Positions 28,366 through 36,794 of a stretch of DNA of 64,000 nt are shown piece by piece; positions within the stretch are counted from its first letter, which is position 1, and each line of letters starts with the position of its first letter. The notes below the pieces were generated by a model that did no database searches, was not told the origin of the DNA, and saw only the letters and a list, made by a program, of their open reading frames with translations. A program made the translations under genes and the position numbers. The stretch covers positions 62,001 through 126,000 of the forward strand of contig NZ_DATIND010000083.1 of NCBI RefSeq assembly GCF_035474595.1, read 5' to 3'. The stretch is from Longimicrobium sp. GTDB taxonomy: Bacteria; Gemmatimonadota; Gemmatimonadetes; Longimicrobiales; Longimicrobiaceae.

Positions 28366-28905
28366 ATGGCGCACCGCTTCGTCATCGCCGACGTGTTCAC
28401 CGACCGCGCGTTCGGCGGCAACCAGCTGGCCGTCTTCCCCGACGGCCGCGGCATTTCCGACCGCGCCATGCAGTCGCTGGCGCGCGAGTTCAACTTCTCC
28501 GAGACCACCTTCGTCCTCCCGCCGCGCCAGCCGGGGCACGCATACCAGCTCCGCATCTTCACCCCCGCCACCGAGCTTTCCTTCGCCGGGCACCCCACGG
28601 TCGGCACCGCGGCGGTGCTGGCGCGGCTGGGCGTGGTCGAGCTGCGGGGCGGCGCCGCGTCGATCGTCTGCGAACTGGGCGTCGGCCCCGTCGCCGTCGA
28701 CGGGCATGGTGAAAATGCGAGTGAACTCGCGGCTACAACGGCACGCAGTCCGCCTTCGCGGACATCAGATCCGCGCGCACCTCGCCTCTCGTCTTCTTCC
28801 TCCACTCCGCTGGACCGGTCGAGGTTCGTCGTGCCCGCCAACACGACGCTGATCGCGACTGCCCGTCTCCGCGCTGGTGACGGTCGTCGCGACGGGGCGG
28901 GGTGA
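28366..28905 (+). pseudogene. PhzF-family epimerase/isomerase gene, truncated
   Basis: The first ~108 residues are a good PhzF N-terminal domain ([48 protein letters not shown]). At 28717-28763 the frame runs into a copy of the two-hairpin repeat. After that the 179-aa frame is Ser/Arg-rich and has no PhzF character. The second half of the enzyme, about 170 residues in intact relatives, is missing. The gene is therefore probably inactivated, either by arrival of the repeat or by a deletion next to it. Confidence 0.75.
28717..28763 (-). repeat. Two-hairpin dispersed element, copy F, inside the phzF-like frame
   Basis: On the minus strand: hairpin 1 GTCCGC-GAAG-GCGGAC, linker TGCGTGCCGTTGTAGCC, hairpin 2 GCGAG-TTCA-CTCGC. 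This is the only copy found within what was once coding sequence. Confidence 0.88.
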
Positions 28906-29022
28906 GCGACTCCGCGCTTGCGGCGGACCGCTTCGTCCGGCAGTTTCGCGGGGCGGACGCCCGGGTCCCGGGCACCTGCTTCGCCGCGCAGACGCCGATC
29001 GCCCTCTCCACCCGTTGACTCG

Positions 29023-30393
29023 TTGAGCGACGCTCCCACCCAGCTCGTCTTCCGCTCCGCGCACGTGGTGACGCCCGAGGGCGCCCGCGCGGCCGCCGTG
29101 TGGGTGAAGGACGGCCGCATCGCCGCCGTGCGCGAGTTCGGCGACGTGCCGGCGGGGGTGGAGACCGTGGAGTGCGGCGACGAGGTGCTGATGCCGGGGC
29201 TGGTGGACACGCACGTCCACGTGAACGAGCCCGGCCGCACCGAGTGGGAGGGATGGGATACGGCCACCCGCGCCGCCGCGGCCGGCGGGGTCACCACGCT
29301 GGTGGAGATGCCGCTGAACAGCATCCCTGCCGTGACCGATGCGTCGGCACTCGCGGCCAAGATCGCGGCCGCGGACGGCCACGTGCACGTGGACACCGGC
29401 TTCTGGGGCGGCGTGGTTCCCGGCAACGCGGGCGAGCTGCGGGGGATGTGGAACGCGGGCGTGCTCGGCTTCAAGTGCTTCCTCTCCCCCAGCGGCGTGG
29501 ACGAGTTCACGCACGTGGGCGAGGCCGACCTCCGCGCCGCGCTCCCCATCCTGCGCGAGCTCGGCGCGCCGCTGCTGGTGCACGCGGAGTCGCCGCACGT
29601 GCTGGACGAAGCCGCGGCGGGGGTGGGGGATGCGGATCCGTCGCGCTATGCCACCTACCTCGCGTCGCGGCCGCCCGAGGCGGAGATCGAGGCGGTGGAG
29701 ATGATGGTGCGGCTGGCGCGCGAGACCGGCGCGCGCATCCACATCGTGCACGTCTCCGCGGCCGAGGCGCTGCAGCCCATCCACGCCGCGCGCGAGGAGG
29801 GGCTGGCCGTCAGCTGCGAGACCTGCCCGCACTACCTCCACTTCGCCGCCGAGGACGTGCCCGACGGCGCCACGGAGATGAAGTGCGCGCCGCCCATCCG
29901 CGGCGCGGGGAACCGCGAGGACCTGTGGACGGCGCTCGGCGCGGGGTGGATCGACCTGGTCGCCACCGACCACTCGCCCTGCCCGCCGGAGATGAAGCTG
30001 CGCGAGCAGGGCGACTTCGTGCGCGCCTGGGGCGGCATCGCGTCGCTGCAGCTGGGGCTGGCCGCCGTCTGGCGCGGCGCGCGGGAACGCGGCTACACTC
30101 CCGGACACATCGCGCACTGGATGTCGGCGGGGCCGGCGCGGCTGGCGGGGCTGCACGCGCGCAAGGGCGCCATCGCCCCCGGCCACGACGCCGACCTGGT
30201 GGTGCTGGACCCCGACGCCGAGTTCCTGGTGGAGCCCGGCCGGCTCTTCCATCGCCACAAGCTCTCGCCGTACGTGGGCTCCGTGCTCCCCGGCGTGGTG
30301 GAGCAGACGTGGCTGCGCGGCGTGCGCATCCACGACCGCGGCGAGCTCGCCGGCCCGCCGTCCGGCCGCCTTCTCCTTCGCCATCGGGTGTGA
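29023..30393 (+). CDS. allB: Allantoinase
   Basis: 456 aa if translated from the TTG at 29023 (LSDAPTQLVFRSAHVVTP); no ATG lies nearby and a GTG at 29068 is an alternative. It hydrolyses allantoin to allantoate. The dinuclear metal site of cyclic amidohydrolases is clear: DTHVHVNEPGRTEWEG, the carboxylatable Lys in GFKCFLS, LLVHAES, IHIVHVSAAEA and ATDHSPCPPEMK. Length is normal. It precedes allantoicase and the urate genes, forming a purine-degradation group. The 240 bases before it hold the remains of the phzF frame and no recognisable gene. Confidence 0.93.
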   Translation: MSDAPTQLVFRSAHVVTPEGARAAAVWVKDGRIAAVREFGDVPAGVETVECGDEVLMPGLVDTHVHVNEPGRTEWEGWDTATRAAAAGGVTTLVEMPLNSIPAVTDASALAAKIAAADGHVHVDTGFWGGVVPGNAGELRGMWNAGVLGFKCFLSPSGVDEFTHVGEADLRAALPILRELGAPLLVHAESPHVLDEAAAGVGDADPSRYATYLASRPPEAEIEAVEMMVRLARETGARIHIVHVSAAEALQPIHAAREEGLAVSCETCPHYLHFAAEDVPDGATEMKCAPPIRGAGNREDLWTALGAGWIDLVATDHSPCPPEMKLREQGDFVRAWGGIASLQLGLAAVWRGARERGYTPGHIAHWMSAGPARLAGLHARKGAIAPGHDADLVVLDPDAEFLVEPGRLFHRHKLSPYVGSVLPGVVEQTWLRGVRIHDRGELAGPPSGRLLLRHRV

Positions 30394-30433
30394 GATGCAC
30401 GGGCAGCCGCTCGTCGCCGCGATGCCGGAGAGC

Positions 30434-30481
30434 AGTCCGCGAAGGCGGACTTCGGGCCGTTGTTGCCGCGAATTCATTCGC
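30434..30481 (+). repeat. Two-hairpin dispersed element, copy G
   Basis: Hairpin 1 AGTCCGC-GAAG-GCGGACT, linker TCGGGCCGTTGTTGCC, hairpin 2 GCGAA-TTCA-TTCGC. It sits in the spacer between allantoinase and the EthD-like gene. Confidence 0.9.
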
Positions 30482-30544
30482 CTTCGGGGCCAGGGAGATG
30501 CGAAGAGCAGCCGGGCGGCGATCATCCTTGGGTGAGAGAGAGCA

Positions 30545-30859
30545 ATGGCAAAGATGGTCGTGATCTACCGGACGCCGAAGGACCCCCAGGCGTTCGATGC
30601 GCACTACTTCGACGTGCACGTGCCGCTCGCGAAGCGGCTCCCCGGGCTGCGGAAGTACGAGGTGAGCCGGCGGCCGATCCTCACGCCCGCCGGCGACCCC
30701 GAGCCGTACCTGGTCGGGACCCTCTACTTCGACGACCTGGAGGCCATCCGCCGCGCCTTCGCGACGCCCGAGGGGCAGGCCTGCGCCACGGACCGGCGCG
30801 TGCTGGCGCCCGAAGACGGCGACGTGCAGATGTACCTGTTCGACACCGCCGAGGTGTAG
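30545..30859 (+). CDS. EthD-like small dimeric alpha+beta barrel protein
   Basis: 104 aa starting MAKMVVIYRTPKDPQAFDAHY. The FDVHVPLAKRLPGLRKYEV segment and the closing strand VQMYLFDTAEV match EthD-type ferredoxin-like barrels. These are small proteins or enzymes acting on hydrophobic or aromatic substrates, often of unknown reaction. It lies between allantoinase and allantoicase; a link to ureide metabolism is possible but not supported by any motif. Confidence 0.75.
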   Translation: MAKMVVIYRTPKDPQAFDAHYFDVHVPLAKRLPGLRKYEVSRRPILTPAGDPEPYLVGTLYFDDLEAIRRAFATPEGQACATDRRVLAPEDGDVQMYLFDTAEV

Positions 30860-30949
30860 CGGCAGCCACCGCGCCCGGGTGCCGATCAGCAATTTCGTGA
30901 AGGCGATGGACGCCTCATCCGTATCCCTGTCTCCCGCTGTTTGCCGTAG

Positions 30950-31957
30950 ATGACCGACTTTACCGAGATGGTGGACCTGGCGTCCGAGCGGCTGGGCGCC
31001 GCGGTGGTGGCCGCCAACGACGAGTTCTTCGCGCCCAAGGAGGCCATGCTGAAGCAGGCCGAGCCCGAGTGGCGCGAGGACGCGTACACCGAGCGCGGCA
31101 AGTGGATGGACGGCTGGGAAACGCGCCGCCGCCGCGACGACGACGGCCACGACTGGGCCATCGTCCGCCTGGGCGTTCCCGGCGTGGTGCGCGGCGTGGT
31201 GGTGGACACGCGCTGGTTCCGCGGCAACTACCCCGAGCACTGCTCGGTCGACGGGTGCGCCCTCCCCGGCATCCCCTCGCCTGAGGAGCTGGAGGCGGCG
31301 GAGTGGGTGGAGCTGCTGCCGAAGTCGGAGCTCGAGGGGAACGCGCCCAACCTCTTCGAGCTCGTCCGCTCCCCCCGCGTGACGCACCTGCGGCTGAACA
31401 TCTTCCCCGACGGCGGGGTGGCCCGCTTCCGCGCGCACGGCGTGGCGCAGCCGCAGCTCACCGCGTTCGTCCTGCGCGGCGGCGAGATCGACCTGGCGGC
31501 GATGGAGAACGGGGGATGGGTGGAGGAGGTCAGCGACCGCTTCTACGGACATCCGCAGAACCTGATCCTCCCCGGCCGCTCGCTGTTCATGGGCGACGGA
31601 TGGGAGACGCAGCGCCGCCGCGGCCCGGGCCACGACTGGAGCATCGTGCGCCTGGCCGCGCCGGGCACCATCCACCGCGTGGAGATCGACACCGACCACT
31701 TCAAGGGCAACGTCCCCGACCGCTGCATGCTCGAGGGGATCCACGCATCCGGCGTCCGCGAGGCGGGCAACCTCGCCGAGGCCACGGGATGGCGCCCGAT
31801 CCTCCCCGAAACGAAGCTGCAGCCGCACGCGCGGCACCGCTGGGAGGCGGAGGTGGCGGACGCGGGGCCCGTGACGCACGTGCGCCTCAGCATCTTCCCC
31901 GACGGCGGGGTCGCGCGGCTGCGGGTGTTCGGCACGCTGGAGCGGCCGTCGTCGTGA
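30950..31957 (+). CDS. alc: Allantoicase
   Basis: 335 aa made of two similar halves of about 160 residues, as in all allantoicases. Both halves carry the same signatures: GWETRRRRDDDGHDW and later GWETQRRRGPGHDW, then THLRLNIFPDGGVARFR and THVRLSIFPDGGVARLR. The enzyme cleaves allantoate to ureidoglycolate and urea. Its stop overlaps the GTG start of the next gene (GTGA at 31954-31957), so the two are translationally coupled. No ureidoglycolate lyase or urease is seen in the window. Confidence 0.95.
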   Translation: MTDFTEMVDLASERLGAAVVAANDEFFAPKEAMLKQAEPEWREDAYTERGKWMDGWETRRRRDDDGHDWAIVRLGVPGVVRGVVVDTRWFRGNYPEHCSVDGCALPGIPSPEELEAAEWVELLPKSELEGNAPNLFELVRSPRVTHLRLNIFPDGGVARFRAHGVAQPQLTAFVLRGGEIDLAAMENGGWVEEVSDRFYGHPQNLILPGRSLFMGDGWETQRRRGPGHDWSIVRLAAPGTIHRVEIDTDHFKGNVPDRCMLEGIHASGVREAGNLAEATGWRPILPETKLQPHARHRWEAEVADAGPVTHVRLSIFPDGGVARLRVFGTLERPSS

Positions 31958-32460
31958 CGCTCGCCGAGCTGAACGCGCTGCCGGAGGACGAGGCCGCCGC
32001 CGCGCTCCTCGGCTGCTGCGGCTCGCCGCGGTGGGCGCGGGAGATGGCGATGCGGCGCCCGTTCGCGGACTTGGGCGCGGTGCTCGGCGCGGCGGACGAG
32101 GCGTGGTGGGCGCTGGAGGCGGCGGACTGGGACGATGCCTTCGCCGCGCACCCCCGCATCGGCGAGCGCAAGGCGGCGCCGGCGCAGGGCGCGCAGGCCG
32201 CCGCGTGGTCCGCGCAGGAGCAGTCCGCCGCCGCCGCCGCGGGAGACGACGTCGCCACCGCGCTGGCGGAGGGAAACCGCGCGTACGAGCAGCGCTTCGG
32301 CCGCATCTACATCGTCTGCGCCACGGGGAAGACGGCCGGGGAGATGCTCGCCATCCTCCGCTCCCGCCTCGGCAACGATGCGGACGCGGAACTGCGCGTC
32401 GCCGCCGGCGAGCAGGCGAAGATCACGCGGCTGCGGCTGGAGAAGCTGCTGGCGGGGTGA
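31954..32460 (+). CDS. uraD: 2-oxo-4-hydroxy-4-carboxy-5-ureidoimidazoline (OHCU) decarboxylase
   Basis: 168 aa from the GTG at 31954. The family motif AHPRIGERK holds the catalytic His. A conserved C-terminal block (GNRAYEQRFGRIYIVCATGK followed by LRSRLGND) supports the call. It converts OHCU to S-allantoin, giving stereospecific product after HIU hydrolase. The 4-bp overlap with allantoicase and the two downstream genes place it in one urate-to-ureidoglycolate unit. Confidence 0.93.
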   Translation: MTLAELNALPEDEAAAALLGCCGSPRWAREMAMRRPFADLGAVLGAADEAWWALEAADWDDAFAAHPRIGERKAAPAQGAQAAAWSAQEQSAAAAAGDDVATALAEGNRAYEQRFGRIYIVCATGKTAGEMLAILRSRLGNDADAELRVAAGEQAKITRLRLEKLLAG

Positions 32461-32549
32461 GCTGGAGCGGTGACGGTGCGCGGCAGGTGTGGAGATTGGC
32501 TGCGGTGTGCGAGCCGGCATCGCGCCCTCTACGGCCGGCCGAGACCGTC

Positions 32550-32577
32550 CACCTCTCCCGTACCGGGAGAGGTAGCC
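32550..32577. repeat. Short palindrome CCTCTCCCGTACCGGGAGAGG
   Basis: A near-perfect palindrome (CCTCTCCCG/CGGGAGAGG around TAC) that recurs in similar form near 35.14, 35.25, 40.02 and 57.27 kb. It lies between the uraD-like and HIU hydrolase genes. Confidence 0.6.
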
Positions 32578-32628
32578 ATCCACCATCCCCGCGGAGATCC
32601 TGCCTCAGCGCACCCGGGCCGGGGAGCG

Positions 32629-32676
32629 AGTCCGCGAAGGCGGACTTCGGGCCGTTGTTGCCGCGAATTCATTCGC
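32629..32676 (+). repeat. Two-hairpin dispersed element, copy H
   Basis: Hairpin 1 AGTCCGC-GAAG-GCGGACT, linker TCGGGCCGTTGTTGCC, hairpin 2 GCGAA-TTCA-TTCGC. It matches copy G over the whole element and ends 46 bases before the HIU hydrolase start. Confidence 0.9.
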
Positions 32677-32722
32677 CTTCCCGGGGCAGGCGAGCGCCTG
32701 ATACCATCTACCGAACAACCAC

Positions 32723-33067
32723 ATGAGCGCGATCACGACGCACGTGCTGGACACCATGCGCGGGCTGCCGGCGATGGGGATCGCCGTGCTGCTGGAGCGC
32801 GCGGACGCCGAGGGGCAGATGCAGACCGTCGCGAGCGGCGTCACCAACAGCGACGGGCGCATCCTCGACCTCCTCCCCGTGGACCAGGCGCTGGAGCCGG
32901 GGACGTACCGCCTGAGCTTCGACACGGGCGCGTACTTCACCGCCACGGCGGTGGAAGGCTTCTACCCCGAAGTCTCCATCGTCTTCTCGGCGCGCGAGGG
33001 CGAGGCGCACTACCACGTGCCGCTGCTGCTCAGTCCGTACGGCTACTCCACCTACCGCGGGAGCTGA
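32723..33067 (+). CDS. uraH: 5-hydroxyisourate hydrolase (transthyretin-like)
   Basis: 114 aa. It starts with TTHVLDTMRGLPA, the His-containing N-terminal motif, and ends in the family hallmark tetrapeptide YRGS. The middle block (YHVPLLLSPYGYSTYRGS) also fits. It hydrolyses 5-hydroxyisourate, the product of urate oxidase, to OHCU. It is separated from urate oxidase by only three bases, so both are almost certainly cotranscribed. There is no N-terminal signal peptide. Confidence 0.96.
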   Translation: MSAITTHVLDTMRGLPAMGIAVLLERADAEGQMQTVASGVTNSDGRILDLLPVDQALEPGTYRLSFDTGAYFTATAVEGFYPEVSIVFSAREGEAHYHVPLLLSPYGYSTYRGS

Positions 33068-33070
33068 CCG

Positions 33071-33919
33071 ATGCCCGCCGCGCTGGGCCCCAGCAACTAC
33101 GGCAAGTCCCGCGTCCGCCTGTTCCGCGTCACCCGCGACGGCGAACGCCACGACGTGGCGGACCTCACCGTCGACGTGGCGTTCGAGGGGAAGTACCGCG
33201 ACGTGCACCTGCAGGGCGACAACGCCGCCGTGCTGCCGACCGACACCATGCGCAACACCGTCTACGCGCTGGCGAAGCAGCACCCGGTGACGCCGGTGGA
33301 GGGCTTCGGCCGCGCGCTGGCGGAGCACTTCCTGGGCGCGACGGAGGAGTGCGACCGCGTGCGCATCCGCATCGCCACGCACGGGTGGGAGCGCATCGCC
33401 GTGGGCGGGCGGCCGCATCGGCACAGCTTCGTGCGCGGCAGCGGCGAGCGGCGGATGGCCTACGTCTTCGCCGACCGCGATTCCGTGCGGTTCGAGGCGG
33501 GGATCGAGGACCTGGAGGTGCTGAAGACCACGCAGTCGGCCTTCGAGGGATACATCAAGGACCGCTACACCACGCTCCCGGAGACCAGGGACCGCATCTT
33601 CGCGACGATCGTCTCCGCGCGCTGGAAGTACGCGAGCGCGCCGGCCGATTTCGACGCCGCCTTCGCCGCCGTCCGCACGGCGATGCTGGAGACCTTCGCC
33701 GAGCACGAGTCGAAGTCCGTGCAGCAGACGCTGTACGCGATGGGCGCCGCCGCGCTGGACGCGGCGCCGGAGATCCCCGAGATCCGTCTCTCCCTCCCCA
33801 ACCGCCACCACCTGCTGTTCGACATCGGCCGGTTCGGGCTGGAGAACCGGAACGAGGTGTTCGTCCCCACGCCGGAGCCGTTCGGCCTGATCGAGGCCAC
33901 GGTGGTGCGGACGGAATAG
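33071..33919 (+). CDS. Urate oxidase (uricase)
   Basis: 282 aa. The cofactor-free oxidase has two T-fold domains. Visible signatures include NYGKSRVRLFRV with the active-site Lys, VLPTDTMRNTVYALAKQ with the catalytic Thr, HSFVRG, and the C-terminal NRHHLLFDIGRFGLENRNEVF. It oxidises urate with O2 to 5-hydroxyisourate and H2O2. The start is three bases after the HIU hydrolase stop. With xanthine dehydrogenase, HIUase, OHCU decarboxylase, allantoinase and allantoicase it completes an oxidative purine route. Confidence 0.95.
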   Translation: MPAALGPSNYGKSRVRLFRVTRDGERHDVADLTVDVAFEGKYRDVHLQGDNAAVLPTDTMRNTVYALAKQHPVTPVEGFGRALAEHFLGATEECDRVRIRIATHGWERIAVGGRPHRHSFVRGSGERRMAYVFADRDSVRFEAGIEDLEVLKTTQSAFEGYIKDRYTTLPETRDRIFATIVSARWKYASAPADFDAAFAAVRTAMLETFAEHESKSVQQTLYAMGAAALDAAPEIPEIRLSLPNRHHLLFDIGRFGLENRNEVFVPTPEPFGLIEATVVRTE

Positions 33920-33944
33920 CCCGGCCCGAGCCTTCCCCTCCCCC

Positions 33945-33991
33945 GCCAATGGAATTGGCGGGCAACAACAGCACAAAGTCCCTGCGGGACT
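33945..33991 (-). repeat. Two-hairpin dispersed element, copy I
   Basis: On the minus strand: hairpin 1 AGTCCC-GCA-GGGACT, linker with GTGCTGTTGTTGCC, hairpin 2 GCCAA-TTCCA-TTGGC. It starts 26 bases after the uricase stop codon. Confidence 0.88.
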
Positions 33992-34192
33992 GCGCCCCCG
34001 GCATCCTGCCGGTCACCGGCCCGGTGAAATCCGCCGAATGAGTTGAAGGTGGCAGGCCACGCCGAAGCCCCGTCCCTCTCCCAGGCGGTTTGGGGAGAGG
34101 GACAGGCTGGCCGGCGACGCGGCGGGAGTCGCGCCGGCCGGCCAGGGAGAGGACCCGCGGCGCCGCGGACGCGCGGCATCGTCCGAATCGTG

Positions 34193-34220
34193 GAGGCGCC
34201 CCATCCGTGGGCGCCTCTTT
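34193..34220 (+). terminator. Intrinsic terminator downstream of urate oxidase
   Basis: GAGGCGCCC (34193-34201) pairs with GGGCGCCTC (34209-34217) and is followed by TTTC. The ~400-base spacer from 33920 otherwise holds repeat copy I and a CCCTCTCC/GGAGAGGG palindrome near 34073-34102, with no further gene. Confidence 0.65.
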
Positions 34221-34328
34221 CGCTTTCCAGCCCGATGCATAGGTTGGCGGGCCTGTGGATTGCATCCGGCGCGCACCAATCCGCCGGTGGCTGCCCGCGC
34301 GCGCGACCCTTCCGGAGATGGTAAGACG

Positions 34329-35048
34329 GTGAACCGAGAGTACCACCGCTGGTACAGCCCGTCGCTCGGCCGCGACATGGAGATGCTGGTGTTCGGCTGG
34401 GGCGGCGCCCGGCTGCTGGTGTATCCCACCTCGATGGGGCGCTACTTCGAGTGGGAAGACCGCGGGATGATGGACGCGCTGGGCGACCAGATCCGCGGCG
34501 GGCACCTGCAGGTATTCTGCGTGGACAGCGTGGACGCCGAGAGCTGGTACGCCAGGTGGAAGCACCCGCACGACCGCGCGGTGCGCCAGGGGCAGTACGA
34601 GGACTACATCCTGCGCGAGGTGCTCCCCTTCTCGTCGTCGCGCAACGGCAACTCCTACCTGATCGCCGCCGGCGCCAGCTTCGGCGCCTACCACGCCGTG
34701 AACATCGGCCTGCGCAACCCGTGGGTGTTCAACCGCGTGCTGGGGATGAGCGGCCTGTACGACATCCGCGAGCAGACCGACGGCTACTACGACGACACCA
34801 TCGCCGCGCAGAACCCGTCGCACTACATCAGCACCATCGACGACCACGGGCGGCTGGAGGCCCTGCGCCGGATGGACGTCATCCTCGCCACCGGCCACGA
34901 CGACTCGTTCGTGGAGAACAACCGCTACCTCTCCCGCATCCTGTGGGAGAAGGGGATCGGCAACGCGCTCCGCCTGTGGGACGGCTGGGCGCACGACTGG
35001 CCGTGGTGGAAGGACATGGTCCGCGCATACATCGGCGGGCACGACTGA
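34329..35048 (+). CDS. Esterase-like alpha/beta hydrolase, first gene of an amide-ligase cluster
   Basis: 239 aa from a GTG at 34329 with GGAGATGG upstream; the frame remains open back to 34260. The core resembles PF00756-type esterases: VNREYHRWYSPSLGRDMEML, the nucleophile elbow GASFGAYHAVN, ATGHDDSFVENN, and WDGWAHDWPWWK with the likely catalytic His. There is no signal peptide. Similar esterases are often found next to ATP-grasp ligases, as here. It could release or trim an amide or ester product made by the downstream ligases. Confidence 0.8.
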   Translation: MNREYHRWYSPSLGRDMEMLVFGWGGARLLVYPTSMGRYFEWEDRGMMDALGDQIRGGHLQVFCVDSVDAESWYARWKHPHDRAVRQGQYEDYILREVLPFSSSRNGNSYLIAAGASFGAYHAVNIGLRNPWVFNRVLGMSGLYDIREQTDGYYDDTIAAQNPSHYISTIDDHGRLEALRRMDVILATGHDDSFVENNRYLSRILWEKGIGNALRLWDGWAHDWPWWKDMVRAYIGGHD

Positions 35049-35104
35049 GGGGACAGGGGACAGGGAAGGCGGTGCGGAGACGGAGTTACGCGCAAGCCGC
35101 GGCG

Positions 35105-35290
35105 CTGCTGCCCTCTCCGGCCGGCCGAGGCCGTCCACCTCTCCCGTACCGGGAGAAGTAGCTCGGCGGGCATCCGGCACGCCCGAAGCATCAGCGTGCG
35201 AAGAGAGGTTGCAGGGCTCGCGGATGGTGCGGCAGCCCCCCTCGCCCGGTACGGGAGAGGGCGAGCGCCCTGAGGCGCGGGGAGAGGGCG
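35105..35290. repeat. Palindrome-rich spacer before the ATP-grasp genes
   Basis: Contains CCTCTCCCGTACCGGGAGA (about 35138-35156), an inverted relative near 35240-35262, and a GGGCGAGCGCCC palindrome at about 35258-35272. No gene is visible between 35049 and 35381. Confidence 0.5.
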
Positions 35291-35381
35291 GCGCGGGTCT
35301 TTTCGGAGACGCGCCTGCGCACGCGTGGGAAGGCAGTTCAACCGGTTTCTCTCGAAGTAAAAACGATTCGAGCACGGGGGG

Positions 35382-36794
35382 ATGAAGATGACGCTGAAGG
35401 TGGGCTTGATCGTGGGGCGCGAGTGGTCGTTCCCCCCCGCGTTCATCGAGGAGGTGAACCGCCGCGACCAGGGCGTGACCGCCGAATACGTGAAGCTGGG
35501 CGCGCCGCGCATGGACGACCCTTGCGAGTACGCCGTCATCATCGACCGCATCTCGCACGAGGTGCCGTTCTACCGCACCTACCTGAAGCAGGCGGCGCTC
35601 GCCGGGTGCGCGGTGGTGAACAACCCCTTCATGTGGACGGCCGACGACAAGTTCTTCGGCGCCGCGCTGGCCACCTCGCTCGGCATCGCCCACCCCAAGA
35701 CGGTGGTGCTGCCGAACAAGGAGTACATCCCCGGCATCGTGCACGAGGAGTCGCTGCGCAACCTGCAGTATCCGCTGGACTGGCAGGGGATCGTCGAGTA
35801 CGTCGGCCTTCCCTGCATCCTCAAGGACGCGCACGGCGGGGGATGGAAGGACGTGTACGTCTGCCGCAGCCTGGAGGAGCTGATCCACCACTACGACACC
35901 AGCGGCCTGCTGACGATGATCGTGCAGGAGTTCATCGAGTGGGACCAGTTCATCCGCTGCATCTGCATCGGCCAGGACAAGGTGATGCCGATCAAGTACG
36001 ACCCCAAGGAGCGGAAGTACCACGTCGAGCACGAGCACCTGACGCCCGAGCTGGGCCAGCGCGTGATCGCCGACTCGCTGAAGCTGGTGCGGGCGCTGGG
36101 ATACGACATGAACTCGATGGAGTGGGCGGTGCGCGACGGCATCCCCTACGCCATCGACTTCATGAACCCCGCGCCGGATATGGACATCTACTCGCTGACG
36201 CCGCACTACTTCGAGTGGGCGATCAGCGCCATGGCCGACATGGCCATCGACCTGGCGAAGAACCCGCGCCGCCAGGTGCGCGACCTGCGCTGGGACGCGC
36301 TCTTCACCCACTCGCGCGAGGGCGGCGGCGGGGCGAGCACCGCGCAGGACACCGGCCCCGGCGGCGGCACCGCGTTCGGCCCCGGCTTCATGGGCGGCGG
36401 CGGCCGCGGCGAGGGCGGCGGCACGGACCCCGGCTCCGGCTCACCCTCCAGTGGGTCGGGCGATCCTTCCGGCGCCCCTTCGGGCGGTGGCGAGGGTGGC
36501 GGCTCGAACGCCCCCGGCGGGTCCTCACACGACGCGCAGGGCGGCAGCTCGCCGATCCAGGGCGCCCCGAACAGCGTGGTCGACGCCTCGCCGGCGGCGG
36601 ACCTGGAGCCCGCGGCCGACGCATCGCAGCCGCCGCACGGGGGCGACGAGCGCGGCGGAGTGACGGCGGACGGCGGGGGGCCGGCCGGGTCGAAGGAAGG
36701 CGGGAACGGTCGATCGGCGGCGGGCGAAGGCGGGCGGGCGGGGGAGGACACTTCGCCGGACGCGGCGTCGCGCTCGGCGCAGGAGCAGGCGTGA
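35382..36794 (+). CDS. RimK-like ATP-grasp ligase with long disordered tail
   Basis: 470 aa; an ATG six bases downstream is an alternative start. Residues 1-305 form an ATP-grasp enzyme: LKVGLIVGREWSFPPAF, NNPFMWTADDKFF, CILKDAHGGGWKDVYV (nucleotide loop), VQEFIEWDQFIRC, and IDFMNPAPDMD with metal ligands. Such enzymes make an acyl-phosphate and join it to an amine or thiol. Residues ~306-470 are Gly/Ser/Pro/Asp-rich and probably disordered, an unusual addition for this family. Its stop overlaps the GTG of the next ligase (GTGA at 36791-36794). Confidence 0.82.
   Translation: MKMTLKVGLIVGREWSFPPAFIEEVNRRDQGVTAEYVKLGAPRMDDPCEYAVIIDRISHEVPFYRTYLKQAALAGCAVVNNPFMWTADDKFFGAALATSLGIAHPKTVVLPNKEYIPGIVHEESLRNLQYPLDWQGIVEYVGLPCILKDAHGGGWKDVYVCRSLEELIHHYDTSGLLTMIVQEFIEWDQFIRCICIGQDKVMPIKYDPKERKYHVEHEHLTPELGQRVIADSLKLVRALGYDMNSMEWAVRDGIPYAIDFMNPAPDMDIYSLTPHYFEWAISAMADMAIDLAKNPRRQVRDLRWDALFTHSREGGGGASTAQDTGPGGGTAFGPGFMGGGGRGEGGGTDPGSGSPSSGSGDPSGAPSGGGEGGGSNAPGGSSHDAQGGSSPIQGAPNSVVDASPAADLEPAADASQPPHGGDERGGVTADGGGPAGSKEGGNGRSAAGEGGRAGEDTSPDAASRSAQEQA

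Noticed and set aside
29023-30393. Dihydroorotase or hydantoinase
   Set aside because: The motif set (GFKCFLS, ATDHSPCPPEMK) and the neighbouring allantoicase and urate genes favour allantoinase.
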